Shown: positions 36,044 through 43,843 of the stretch, piece after piece
How positions within the stretch are numbered: the stretch's first letter is position 1
Layout of the letters: each line of letters starts with the position of its first letter
Assembly: GCA_017460805.1 (NCBI GenBank)
Contig: JAFUAF010000010.1
Span: 186,001 to 250,000 of the forward strand
Length of the DNA: 64,000 nucleotides
DNA from: Bacillota bacterium
Lineage (GTDB): Bacteria > Bacillota > Clostridia > Lachnospirales > CAG-274
Reading direction: 5' to 3'
The notes under the pieces: generated by a model
Seen by the model: the letters and a program-made list of their open reading frames with translations, nothing else
Database searches by the model: none
What the model was told of the DNA's origin: nothing
Program-made: the position numbers and the translations under genes

Positions 36044-37294
36044 TTATTTGAACAGAAGAATTCTTTTGGCTACTCCCTCTAAAGCGTTGGCCAATATTGC
36101 ATTCTGTAATGGCACAATCCCATATGCCTCCTTAACAAAATCATTTGCTGAAATTCTGCCGTAAAATAAATCCTCAAGGATAGGATAATAATCGTATACA
36201 CTGTTGAAAGCTGATTTATCAACCTCTCGCACATCGATAAAATCAGCACCAATCTCTATCGGAGATATTTCGCCTGAAGCCGCTTTTTTACGCAGATTAC
36301 TCACTATCTGGTCAAAGTCATCATTAATAGGGAAATATACAACCGGAACTTCATATTGATTTTTAATCATCGCTCTTTGGACATAGTTTGCGCCATTACC
36401 ACTCACCTTTATTTGAAGTCCTGCTTGAACACCCGATACGACATTGCTTCCTATAACATTTGCTACTTTTCCTTCACTATCCATCCAAATAACATCTCGC
36501 TGCGTATCAAAAGGATTGTACTTATGAGGATATTCCCGCTTTGTTGAATGCAAACCTGTCCCTATGGCTCTGAACCTACTCGCTATCTCTGGTTTCGATT
36601 TTCCTCTTCGCGCTTTATCCAACCATTTTTTATTTATCTCTGGATTATTAAAACAATTTCTCACGATGACAGCCTCAGCTACTTTTCCAAGTATTTTCAT
36701 TGCCGTATTTCGTGAATTTTTACCATCAATAATCTCAGAAAGCACAGCATCATTTCCATCAAACCGAATCGTTCCGGTTTCTTCCAAAAGAATATCTGCT
36801 AATTGCCGTTTGAATGGAACTTCAATTGTAATGTGTCCGTTATGATAAGGTCGCTCATCTTCATCCACTATAGCTTGTCCATCATCTAACACAAAAGACA
36901 GTTTCTGGCCTACCTGCTGGGGATGTTGGATAATGATATGACTTATCTCAGGACTGTTAATGTATGTACCATAATCACAATATTCCACACTATTACTGCT
37001 AAACTCTATTTCTTCACAGCCTTCGCACTCAATAGAGGGTTCGCCTTCCATTGTTCCGGGTGGATACTCTGAAACTCGGACAGTACTTAATAGGCGATTT
37101 CCACATCGTTTGCATTGACCATCAAATAAAAAGGTATACTCAGTCCGCGTACCCATATTAGCTTCTTCAGACCAAGTATCAGGACTGCTCTCTCCTTTTC
37201 TGAAAATGTGTAATCCCCCACAGTTTTTACATCTAACATAAATATTCTTCACAACCTCGAAACCGTCAGCTGACAATAAGTCTTTTGCTGGCAT
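36044..37294 (-). CDS. Zinc-ribbon protein with possible nuclease-like domain
   Basis: 416 residues, no family recognised. The N-terminus has two CxxC pairs (CKNCGGLH near residue 19 and CKRCGN near 60), a zinc ribbon. The middle third includes a region DTQRDVIWMDSEG ... GLQIKVSG followed by VPVVYFPINDDFDQIV that has the strand and D...(E/Q)xK layout seen in restriction-endonuclease-like folds. That reading is a suggestion only. TAGGAGGG precedes the ATG. It stands alone between the ATPase gene and mobC, a place where a relaxase gene would be expected. Confidence 0.5.
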   Translation of the reverse strand: MPAKDLLSADGFEVVKNIYVRCKNCGGLHIFRKGESSPDTWSEEANMGTRTEYTFLFDGQCKRCGNRLLSTVRVSEYPPGTMEGEPSIECEGCEEIEFSSNSVEYCDYGTYINSPEISHIIIQHPQQVGQKLSFVLDDGQAIVDEDERPYHNGHITIEVPFKRQLADILLEETGTIRFDGNDAVLSEIIDGKNSRNTAMKILGKVAEAVIVRNCFNNPEINKKWLDKARRGKSKPEIASRFRAIGTGLHSTKREYPHKYNPFDTQRDVIWMDSEGKVANVIGSNVVSGVQAGLQIKVSGNGANYVQRAMIKNQYEVPVVYFPINDDFDQIVSNLRKKAASGEISPIEIGADFIDVREVDKSAFNSVYDYYPILEDLFYGRISANDFVKEAYGIVPLQNAILANALEGVAKRILLFK

Positions 37295-37699
37295 TTTTTC
37301 CCTCCTATTCTTCCATACCCATATAAGTTAAAATCCATTCATTTCTAAATTTGACCAGCATCTTAAACACATTGATGCCGATTTTCTACAGCTCATTATC
37401 TAAACCAGTGCAAACAAAATTTAGGTTGTCCAATAACGATATACAGCCATATTGTGCATATCAAAAGCATAACACTAAGCCCTTTATATTTATTATAAAA
37501 AAATGCAATAAAAAGGTCAACATAAAAATCTTAAAAACAATTTCGTCCTACACTTTTCCCCAAAATTGTGATAAAGTCCCCCATAATATAGAAACAGACA
37601 AATTTATCCGTGTTCATATTGTTTCTTAGAAACACACATATTATCATTTGTGGAATCCAAAAATGGAAACTATAATGTAAATTTAATTATAAGCCCGTA
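37295..37699. other. Gene-free stretch downstream of mobC
   Basis: About 400 AT-rich bases with no open frame of note and no recognisable relaxase remnant. A 13-base palindrome GTTTCTTAGAAAC lies near 37620. Confidence 0.4.
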
Positions 37700-38116
37700 C
37701 TAAGCACTCGGTGACATTTTATTATTGTGTTTATTGTGTGCGTTAGCTTGGCATGTGCTGCATTTACATTGGTCGATAGTTGCATTTCCGTGTATAAAAA
37801 CGTCAACGCCTGTATTCACCGTATTTCTCACTTCCTTCATGTTATCCATAAGCATACAAACACTATCTTCACTCAAAAAGCCGTATGTATTGGCTTTTTT
37901 GGCTATCTGGTTTATGTTGCAGCCAATTTTATTAAGTTCGTTCTTGACCGACAACATGGGCAAAACATCCACAACAACGGTGTAATTATTGCTCACACAG
38001 TGCAGAAAATAATCCGCAAGGTTATTAAACCCACTTTCCCGCATTTTACCGGTTATAAACGCTTTTTCGTCGGCCGTCAGTCTTATTGTAAATCTTTCAT
38101 CTCTGTTTCTTGGCAT
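37700..38116 (-). CDS. mobC: MobC-family mobilization accessory protein of element 1
   Basis: 138 residues. RFTIRLTADEKAFITGKM is the ribbon-helix-helix start, and the C-terminal half has the MobC signature NELNKIGCNINQIAKKANT. MobC helps the relaxase open the oriT. GGAGGTG precedes the ATG. Unlike the mobC at 43460, no relaxase gene overlaps or follows it, so mobilization of element 1 would need a relaxase from elsewhere. The palindrome-rich DNA upstream is a candidate oriT. Confidence 0.82.
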   Translation of the reverse strand: MPRNRDERFTIRLTADEKAFITGKMRESGFNNLADYFLHCVSNNYTVVVDVLPMLSVKNELNKIGCNINQIAKKANTYGFLSEDSVCMLMDNMKEVRNTVNTGVDVFIHGNATIDQCKCSTCQANAHNKHNNKMSPSA

Positions 38117-38149
38117 AAAATCACCTCCATCAAATATTACGGGGATCCA

Positions 38150-38350
38150 TGTATAATACCCCCCAATTCATTCAACAATACGCCACTTATACTTTTTCCC
38201 AAAATTCGGAAAAAGTCATTCATTCCAAGCAGTGTCGCATTTTTCGCCCCTATAATAAGCCACTGTTTGAGTAATGGACATTTTTGTCCGTAACTCAAAA
38301 ACCATGTGATATTTTCGCTTTCCAAATTTGGAAAGCAACGCAACTTACAG
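38150..38350. other. Palindrome-rich region between repA-like and mobC genes (candidate oriT or origin)
   Basis: Three strong inverted repeats occur in 150 bases: ACTTTTTCC/GGAAAAAGT (38191-38216), a 32-base interrupted one at 38267-38298, and a perfect 20-base palindrome (GCTTTCCAAA-TTTGGAAAGC, 38317-38336). Such clusters upstream of mobC or downstream of a replication gene mark oriT or replication origin. Confidence 0.5.
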
Positions 38351-38353
38351 AAT

Positions 38354-39295
38354 TCACATAACCGCCATAACTTTATCCCCACATGGCGGATTATACAGCA
38401 TAGCTATCATATATGCCCTGGTATTATGTATTCTGTTCATGGCCCCTGTTTCAAATTTCGGAGAAAACAGCCAATTTATTACACGTTCAATATCCTGTTT
38501 GTTAATTTTCAGGAACCTGCTTTTTACTACCTCTGCGGGATACAGATTGCCTTTTATTTTCACAGGTTCGCTGTTAAGGGCTACCACTTCGGTTATAAGC
38601 TCCGCAAGTTCAATAACACATTGCATTTTATCGGCATTATATTCGGTCTTTAAAGCATCATAGTCAATATTTTTTCTGATAAGCCGCGAATAATGTATAT
38701 ATTCCATCAACCCACCCGTCCTATCTTGATAGGTATGATTGGTAGATATATTATTATTTGTATTTATATTATTATATATTAGATTATCGCCGTCTGTGGC
38801 GGTTGTCTGTGACATTAAAGCGCGGTCGTCTGTTATATTCTCCTGCGGTTCTCTGACACCCGCGTCCTCCGTCGCTTGTTTTTCGTCAACCCCATTTGGG
38901 GACGAATTAGTGTTTATGCCGCCTTCAGCCTCCAAAATTGCATTATAGTCAAGCACATAAATACGGCTTGGTCTGCCCAGGACACGCACTTTCTCGATAA
39001 GTCCTATCTGTACAAGCTCGCTGAATAATGCCGCAGCCTTTGTCTTGCCTATATTCATCTTCTCCATGACCTTTTCGTTGCTGTAATGGATATAAGTGCG
39101 CCCCTTGTCATCACAGACCCCATTCTCAAACGACAGGCTCATACGATTGAACAGCAGCATATACAAAATCTTCGCCGAATCGCTGATCTTGTTATACTTT
39201 GGGTTGTCCATAATAATATTCGGCATCTGATAAAATTTAATGCCGTTGCTTTTTCCGTAAAAATAATAATTCTCAGGTTTTGTTGTCTTAAACAT
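38354..39295 (-). CDS. repA: RepA_N/DUF6017-type replication initiator
   Basis: 313 residues. The first 120 residues match the RepA N-terminal domain (FYQMPNIIMDNPKYNKISDS, then AKILYMLLFNRMSLS and a winged-helix with MEKMNIGKTKAAALFSEL). A low-complexity linker follows, then a C-terminal domain of the DUF6017 type (residues about 210-305). These proteins start replication of plasmids or of excised integrative elements. GAGGAGG precedes the ATG. It lies at the right end of element 1, next to the second integrase unit. Confidence 0.85.
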   Translation of the reverse strand: MFKTTKPENYYFYGKSNGIKFYQMPNIIMDNPKYNKISDSAKILYMLLFNRMSLSFENGVCDDKGRTYIHYSNEKVMEKMNIGKTKAAALFSELVQIGLIEKVRVLGRPSRIYVLDYNAILEAEGGINTNSSPNGVDEKQATEDAGVREPQENITDDRALMSQTTATDGDNLIYNNINTNNNISTNHTYQDRTGGLMEYIHYSRLIRKNIDYDALKTEYNADKMQCVIELAELITEVVALNSEPVKIKGNLYPAEVVKSRFLKINKQDIERVINWLFSPKFETGAMNRIHNTRAYMIAMLYNPPCGDKVMAVM

Positions 39296-39408
39296 ATAGA
39301 TCTCCTCCTCAAAATACTTTTAGCCCTCGATCGTATTGATCGAAAAAGGCTCCCCAATAAATAAAAATATATAGACAAAATTATACTGTATTGCCACAAC
39401 TCTATTCT

Positions 39409-39507
39409 TATACCCCATCCGAAAATTTGACATATTGGATATACCCGGCTAAACTCTATGGCTCTCGCCCGATTTTATACCCCGGGTTATACCCCATTTT
39501 ATACCCC
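39409..39507. repeat. TATACCCC repeats at the right end of element 1
   Basis: Perfect TATACCCC octamers at 39409, 39476, 39488 and 39500 (the last three spaced 12 bp), with a near match at 39440. The same octamer pair lies at 15445-15463. This is the pattern expected of integrase arm-binding sites at both ends of one element. Confidence 0.45.
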
Positions 39508-39547
39508 ACATCAGTAAAAAAATGAGTAAATTTGTTAAAACTGCATA

Positions 39548-39561
39548 ACATCAGATGAAAC
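39548..39561. repeat. 14-bp junction repeat, copy 2
   Basis: ACATCAGATGAAAC, identical to 15286-15299. It separates the right end of element 1 from the integrase end of element 2. Confidence 0.45.
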
Positions 39562-39606
39562 TTGATAAAGCGGCTGAAAGGTACAGAAACAGCGCCTTTG
39601 AGCATA

Positions 39607-39642
39607 GAAAAAGGCTCTCTGTGCAATAACACAAAGAGCCTT
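39607..39642 (-). terminator. Terminator downstream of integrase 2
   Basis: AAGGCTCTCTGTG (39611-39623) and CACAAAGAGCCTT (39630-39642) form a stem with one mismatch, followed on the minus strand by TTTTT. Confidence 0.75.
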
Positions 39643-39647
39643 AAAAT

Positions 39648-39668
39648 GTAATGCGGATAACAGGACTG
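39648..39668. repeat. 21-bp repeat next to integrase 2
   Basis: Identical to 15386-15406; lies at the same place relative to the integrase gene and terminator. Confidence 0.6.
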
Positions 39669-39732
39669 CAAGTCAACACCCGCTTAAATAGAGGGTTTGA
39701 ACCAATTTGACTAAACCTTTGACTAAACTTTT

Positions 39733-40839
39733 TTAAATGGAAATATTTATGTTATTCATTTCCTGTTTTTTAGTGTCATCCAAACAATGTCCGTACAAAC
39801 TCATTGTAATATTAAAGTTGCTGTGACCCAAAATTTCTTGAAGTGTTTTGGGATTCATACCGCTTTCGATTGCCCTTGTAGCAAATGTCGCTCTGAATGC
39901 GTGCATTGTAAAGGGCTCTATATTTATGAGCTTGCAAATTTTCTTAATATCTCTGTCTATTGGTGAAGCCACCAATATTCCACGTTCGCTCGCTTTAAAT
40001 ACTAAATCATCTTTAGAGGCAACTTTACCGTCAATATCTTTATTGAGCCTCTGCTGTTCTTTTATAACGTCTTTTAACTGTTCCCCTATGGGTATACTAC
40101 GTCTTCCGGCTTTTGTCTTTGCACTTTCGCCGATCACATAGTTGCCTAATTCCGTTCTTGTTACAGTTCGCTGAACGTGTATCATATCTTTTTTAATATC
40201 GGAAGATTTTAATGCGCCTATCTCCCCGATACGCATACCAGTCAGAATCGCAAATCTGAATACATTATAATAAAAGCTGTTTTTGCATCTTTCGCATTCA
40301 AAAAATGCTTTTTGCTCTGCTAATGTAAGCGCTCTGTGCTTTGTATCCCTCGCCTGTTCCTCAACGATTTTATAGTTACGAAGAAGGTCACACGGATTGT
40401 AATCGATAACACGCTCCAGTTTTGCATCAGAAAAAATATGCTTTACCAGTGACATATAATCATTAACCGTTTGCGATTTGCGGTCTTGCCACAGATAATT
40501 CTGAACAGCCCGCAAGTCATCTATTCTTACATCCTTGATTTTAATGTCACCAAATTTTCTGGAAAGAGAATCTATCTCGATTTTTGAAAGCATCTTTATT
40601 ATCTTATCCTGCGTTCTGATAGTTGCCTTAGATACGGTTCCTTCTCTGCCGAGAAGCCACCGCTCATAGTATTCAAACACAGTAGGATTATCGCGTCTTT
40701 CTATACCTCTTTTTATATCTTCTCGTACTTTCTGCTCGTTTTCAAACAGTTCCTTGTTATTTTTACCGTATACATAATACTTTTTTCCTTTTACGGTTAT
40801 AATCTTTAAGTATCTTCCGTCTGCTCTCTTTTTTGCCAT
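39733..40839 (-). CDS. int: Tyrosine recombinase (integrase) of element 2
   Basis: 368 residues, same length and layout as the integrase at 15468-16574; long blocks such as MHAFRATFATRAIESGMNPK, TLQEILGHSNFN and LTGMRIGEIGALK are nearly identical, with catalytic Arg, His-x-x-Arg, His and Tyr all present. It should act on related attachment sites. CAGGAGG precedes the ATG. A 53-residue ribbon-helix-helix gene ends 16 bases upstream, unlike in element 1. Confidence 0.93.
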   Translation of the reverse strand: MAKKRADGRYLKIITVKGKKYYVYGKNNKELFENEQKVREDIKRGIERRDNPTVFEYYERWLLGREGTVSKATIRTQDKIIKMLSKIEIDSLSRKFGDIKIKDVRIDDLRAVQNYLWQDRKSQTVNDYMSLVKHIFSDAKLERVIDYNPCDLLRNYKIVEEQARDTKHRALTLAEQKAFFECERCKNSFYYNVFRFAILTGMRIGEIGALKSSDIKKDMIHVQRTVTRTELGNYVIGESAKTKAGRRSIPIGEQLKDVIKEQQRLNKDIDGKVASKDDLVFKASERGILVASPIDRDIKKICKLINIEPFTMHAFRATFATRAIESGMNPKTLQEILGHSNFNITMSLYGHCLDDTKKQEMNNINISI

Positions 40840-40855
40840 TTGTCAAACCTCCTGC

Positions 40856-41017
40856 TTATTTTAGCAATAAGGCTATGGCTTGACGTATCGCTTCTCCTTT
40901 CGTTGTTCGCTCTTTTTGCACATAGGCTTCCAACTTACGGTTAGTTTCCTCGTCAAGTCTAATACAATACCTTATTGACTTTGGATTTTTTGCCTTAGGT
41001 CTGCCAGTTCGTGCCAT
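40856..41017 (-). CDS. Small ribbon-helix-helix regulator
   Basis: 53 residues: MARTGRPKAKNP, then SIRYCIRLDEETNRKLEAYV, then KGEAIRQAIALLLK. This is a ribbon-helix-helix fold with a GRPK start. GGAGAG lies five bases upstream of the ATG. It ends 16 bases before the integrase start and probably shares its transcript, so it may control integrase expression. No equivalent gene is seen beside integrase 1. Confidence 0.8.
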   Translation of the reverse strand: MARTGRPKAKNPKSIRYCIRLDEETNRKLEAYVQKERTTKGEAIRQAIALLLK

Positions 41018-41139
41018 TTTTACTCTCCGTTTAACATTTTGTATTCTTTAATATGAACAATAAAATTGTATGCTCATATTTAAATTATACTTTACGGATG
41101 ACAGAAAGTCAAGGCCTAATATTATAGCATATCATCATA

Positions 41140-41346
41140 TTACTCTGTTGAAATTGTATTTATATAATTTCTTATTCGATCCGCATTCCATAGTATCCTA
41201 CGACCAATGACTACACGTCCCTGCGCCATTTTCCCTATTTCGAGTGCAGTGGCTCTACCGCAAGACAAAACAGTCATAAGCTCTTCTGTTGATAATGTAA
41301 TTTTTTCATTAAGCGGAATCCCGTTGGATTTTGTAGTTGTATTCAA
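41140..41346 (-). CDS. xis: Excisionase-like protein of element 2
   Basis: 68 residues from a TTG start at 41346, which has AAGGAG eight bases upstream; a longer frame from 41403 lacks a site. STEELMTVLSCGRATALEIG and RRILWNADRIRNYI match the element 1 protein at 16751-16954 closely. Confidence 0.75.
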   Translation of the reverse strand: MNTTTKSNGIPLNEKITLSTEELMTVLSCGRATALEIGKMAQGRVVIGRRILWNADRIRNYINTISTE

Positions 41347-41392
41347 ATTCCCATCTCCTTGTATTCTTATTTTATATTTTTTGTGGATTTGA

Positions 41393-41418
41393 AAAGCATA
41401 CAAAGAGTTGTGTGCTTT
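41393..41418 (-). terminator. Hairpin, copy 1 of a repeated terminator-like sequence
   Basis: AAAGCATACAA (41393-41403) against TTGTGTGCTTT (41408-41418), one non-Watson-Crick pair, with TTTT beyond on the minus strand. A close copy is at 42324-42352. Confidence 0.5.
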
Positions 41419-41445
41419 ATGAAACCCGCAAACAATTTCAAAAAT

Positions 41446-41820
41446 TTATCGGATATTATACCCTCCGAGAACCTCACAGCTGCTTTCAGAAAAACTGTCA
41501 TATTTTTCATCAACACTTATAAGTCGTATATTCAAGTGACGTAGCAGTTTCAATAAAGCAAGTTGCTTTACATAATCACTGCAAGTTCTTGATAAACTTC
41601 TTATTACTATACAATCCATTTTCTTATTTAATGCATCAGTAAGGAGTTCACATCAACCAGTTATTTTAGAATTCATGTCCCAACCATTTGAATCAAAATA
41701 TACTCTAACAACTTTTACCTCTCCAAAGCTTTTTATATAGTCAATAAGAAAATCTGCTTGATTTAACATTTCCTCTTTTGAGGTTTCTTCCGTCCACACA
41801 TATAATACTGCACTTTTCAT
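41446..41820 (-). pseudogene. Interrupted resolvase-like gene
   Basis: Reading from an ATG at 41820 gives 124 codons interrupted once by an in-frame TGA at codon 56 (41653-41655). The translation follows the serine-recombinase N-terminal fold: SAVLYVWTEETSKEEMLNQ, VVRVYFDSNGWD, then after the stop MDCIVIRSLSRTCSDYVKQL and IRLISVDEKYDSFSES. The nucleophilic serine position is not conserved either, so even before interruption it may not have been catalytic. It lies between xis and the HTH/sigma pair of element 2. Confidence 0.55.
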
Positions 41821-42048
41821 GTTACACCACTATCCTTTTTATGTAAATTCTTATTCCTTTTTCCCTTGCTAAATATATATTGCTTTATAAAAAATTTTTG
41901 CACAAAAAACAAAAAACGGACAAGGCGGTCAGCCTTCATCGGAATCACACCGTCCCCCTTACCTCTCAGGCGGAGCAGGTCGTCTGCAAGTATCATTATC
42001 CGATCTGCCGTTATCGCTGGTTGGGTGTGACCGACACCCGACCTATAA

Positions 42049-42210
42049 TCAAAACATTTTCTGCTCGTGCCTTTGCGGGATTATTTCAAAAAAGTTCCTA
42101 TCCTTTTTGACTTCTTCAACGCTTATGATTCGGACAATAACGCCTGTGTCCGATGCGTACTTTTTACCGCAACGCACAGGCATTATTCTCCGAACAGGCA
42201 GTCTTCGCAT
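42049..42210 (-). CDS. Possible small protein in a GC-richer block
   Basis: The block 41900-42215 is richer in G and C than its surroundings and otherwise unexplained. On the minus strand it has a 53-codon frame (contains MPVRCGKKYASDTGVIVRII) and, after its stop, a second open stretch (ADDLLRLRGKGDGVIPMK) reaching about 41880. Both look protein-like in composition, but the ribosome site is weak (GGAG four bases from an internal ATG at 42183). It could equally be a structured RNA or remnant; confidence is low. Confidence 0.25.
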   Translation of the reverse strand: MRRLPVRRIMPVRCGKKYASDTGVIVRIISVEEVKKDRNFFEIIPQRHEQKMF

Positions 42211-42323
42211 ATTTCATTATACGGCTCTAACAGATCTTAAAGTATCCGTTTCTTTTTTATTCAATTTTCAATGTTCAATAAAGTTTTTTGCGGTGTTATC
42301 TATACCGCAGTTTATAATTTCTA

Positions 42324-42352
42324 AAAGCATACAAATCAAGTTTGTGTGCTTT
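42324..42352 (-). terminator. Hairpin, copy 2 of the repeated terminator-like sequence
   Basis: AAAGCATACAAA (42324-42335) against TTTGTGTGCTTT (42341-42352), followed on the minus strand by TTTTAG. It lies just after the HTH_16 gene and is a likely terminator of the sigma/HTH pair. Confidence 0.6.
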
Positions 42353-42393
42353 ACAGGAACTATAAAACAAATAAATAGAGGGGAATTAAAATA

Positions 42394-42618
42394 TTAAATT
42401 TTAAATTTTTTTAAAGCTCTAAGTACATTTATAGTTATAAAGCTTTTTTTATCCTCATCTATATAGTAGCTGACTTTTCCCGTTTCCGATGGCTCGGTCG
42501 TGCAATTACAAAAGAAATTTATATACTTATCATATAACATAAGCAGTTTGACAACGGAATCTTCATCCCCTGCTGTTGCAAGCAATATTTCGTCATCACT
42601 TAAATATCGCCGTTTCAA
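42394..42618 (-). CDS. HTH_16 family conjugative-element protein
   Basis: 74 residues beginning KRRYLSDDEILLATAGDEDS, then VVKLLMLYDKYI, the HTH_16 pattern of Tn916 ORF8-type proteins. The start is TTG at 42618 in a TTGA overlap with the stop of the sigma-like gene, so the two are translationally coupled. In Tn916-like elements this pair regulates transfer; here it precedes oriT in the opposite direction. Confidence 0.75.
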   Translation of the reverse strand: MKRRYLSDDEILLATAGDEDSVVKLLMLYDKYINFFCNCTTEPSETGKVSYYIDEDKKSFITINVLRALKKFKI

Positions 42619-43001
42619 TGTTCTGTCATTTTCTCCCTTAACATCATTAACGCAGCATTCTTTCTTTTGATGAGTGTAACTTCGGAAATTCCAAGTTTCT
42701 TTTTAACATTTTTATTCTTGCCGTCATTCAGATATGAGAGCCTGACTACTTCCCTTAATTCATTTGGAAGCTCGCTCAAAGCGATCTTCAAGTCCTCATT
42801 TTCCAATGAACTTGTGTATTCGCTTATTGACATATCTTCTTCAAGTTCTTTCCATTCTTCATCGCTTGCCAACTGCAAAGATTTATTATAATAATTAAGA
42901 ATCCTGTCATATTTGCGTGCGGATCGTACAATAGCAGATCTGATATATTTATCAAGGTCTACCCCTAATCCCGACAATTCCAAAAAATATTTGTTTTTCA
43001 A
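42615..43001 (-). CDS. Sigma-70-like regulatory protein (Tn916 ORF7 type)
   Basis: 128 residues from a TTG at 43001 with GGAGG eight bases upstream (an earlier in-frame TTG at 43016 overlaps the ribosome site). The C-terminal half is a sigma region 4 (LPNELREVVRLSYLNDGKNK, then VKKKLGISEVTLIKRKNAA). Such proteins control expression of transfer genes in mobile elements. It is divergent from mobC, with the oriT between. Confidence 0.78.
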   Translation of the reverse strand: MKNKYFLELSGLGVDLDKYIRSAIVRSARKYDRILNYYNKSLQLASDEEWKELEEDMSISEYTSSLENEDLKIALSELPNELREVVRLSYLNDGKNKNVKKKLGISEVTLIKRKNAALMMLREKMTEH

Positions 43002-43263
43002 AATAATATCCTCCAACTAGTTGCTGATTTTCCCCTCTAAATATTTATTTCCTTCAGCCCTAAAAAAACTAAAGCCGAATCGGAACTTTTTTATAAAACG
43101 AAGTAATTTCGTTAATTATCGACAAAAAAATAATATTTTATCAAAAATCTTTGTTGAGTAAAATTCAAAATTTCATTTGACAAATGCGTATTTTCCGTGT
43201 ATGCTTATTCATACAAGTTTCTTTTTTTGAATCCCCAAAAATCAAATTCAAAATAATCTAACT

Positions 43264-43440
43264 TCACTATGTAGCAAGCATAGCAATGAGACGCCCCAAT
43301 TGTGATTTCGTCAAATTGAGAACACTCAATTTTTGAAATTACCAATTGGGCAATCTCATTACCACTTGTTAGGTCTATCGACCTAAAACCGATTTGGTGA
43401 AGCATCCCCAAGCCCCTCGTTTTGCTTTGCAAAAATATAT
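43264..43440 (+). other. oriT of element 2
   Basis: Gene-free region directly upstream of mobC and relaxase. It has a long inverted repeat (43285-43302 against 43343-43360), an inner one (TTGAG/CTCAA near 43315-43330) and TTAGGTC/GACCTAA at 43369-43386 preceded by CTTGT. Position and structure are those of an oriT for a MobC-relaxase system; the nick base is not identified. Confidence 0.65.
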
Positions 43441-43459
43441 GAAAAGGAGAATTTGTTTT

Positions 43460-43843
43460 TTGAGAAACTGGACCAGAAACGAAAGAATAACTTTAAGATT
43501 GACAAAAGAAGAAAAAGATTTTTTAACACAAAAGAAAATCGAAGCTCATACACATAGCTACACAGATCTCATTATGAAAGCGGTTGGTGAAATGCCCAAT
43601 GTAAGCATTGACACCAAACCGTTTTTTGCTGTTTCCTCCGAGCTGAACAGGATAGGAAACAATATCAACCAACTTGCTAAAATAGCAAACACAAGCAAAA
43701 GCATTTATGAGGATGATTATCTTCAGCTTCAAAAAGAGATGCAAGAACTGAAAAAAATAGTTTATAAATGTTTGGGAGTATTTTCCGATGCAAGGGAGGG
43801 AAAACTGTATGGCCTATGTGAAAATATCTCAAATCAAATCTGA
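43460..43843 (+). CDS. mobC: MobC-family mobilization protein of element 2
   Basis: 127 residues. RNERITLRLTKEEKDFLTQK is the ribbon-helix-helix, and SSELNRIGNNINQLAKIANT is the MobC signature. The start is TTG at 43460, ten bases after AAAAGGAG; an upstream ATG at 43439 lies too close before that site and has none of its own. The relaxase gene begins 35 bases before this gene ends, a usual overlap. Confidence 0.85.
   Translation: MRNWTRNERITLRLTKEEKDFLTQKKIEAHTHSYTDLIMKAVGEMPNVSIDTKPFFAVSSELNRIGNNINQLAKIANTSKSIYEDDYLQLQKEMQELKKIVYKCLGVFSDAREGKLYGLCENISNQI

Noticed and set aside
15468..39300. Prophage
   Set aside because: Despite integrase, regulators and RNA-processing enzymes, no capsid, portal, terminase or tail gene was recognised; mob and rep genes fit an integrative mobilizable element.
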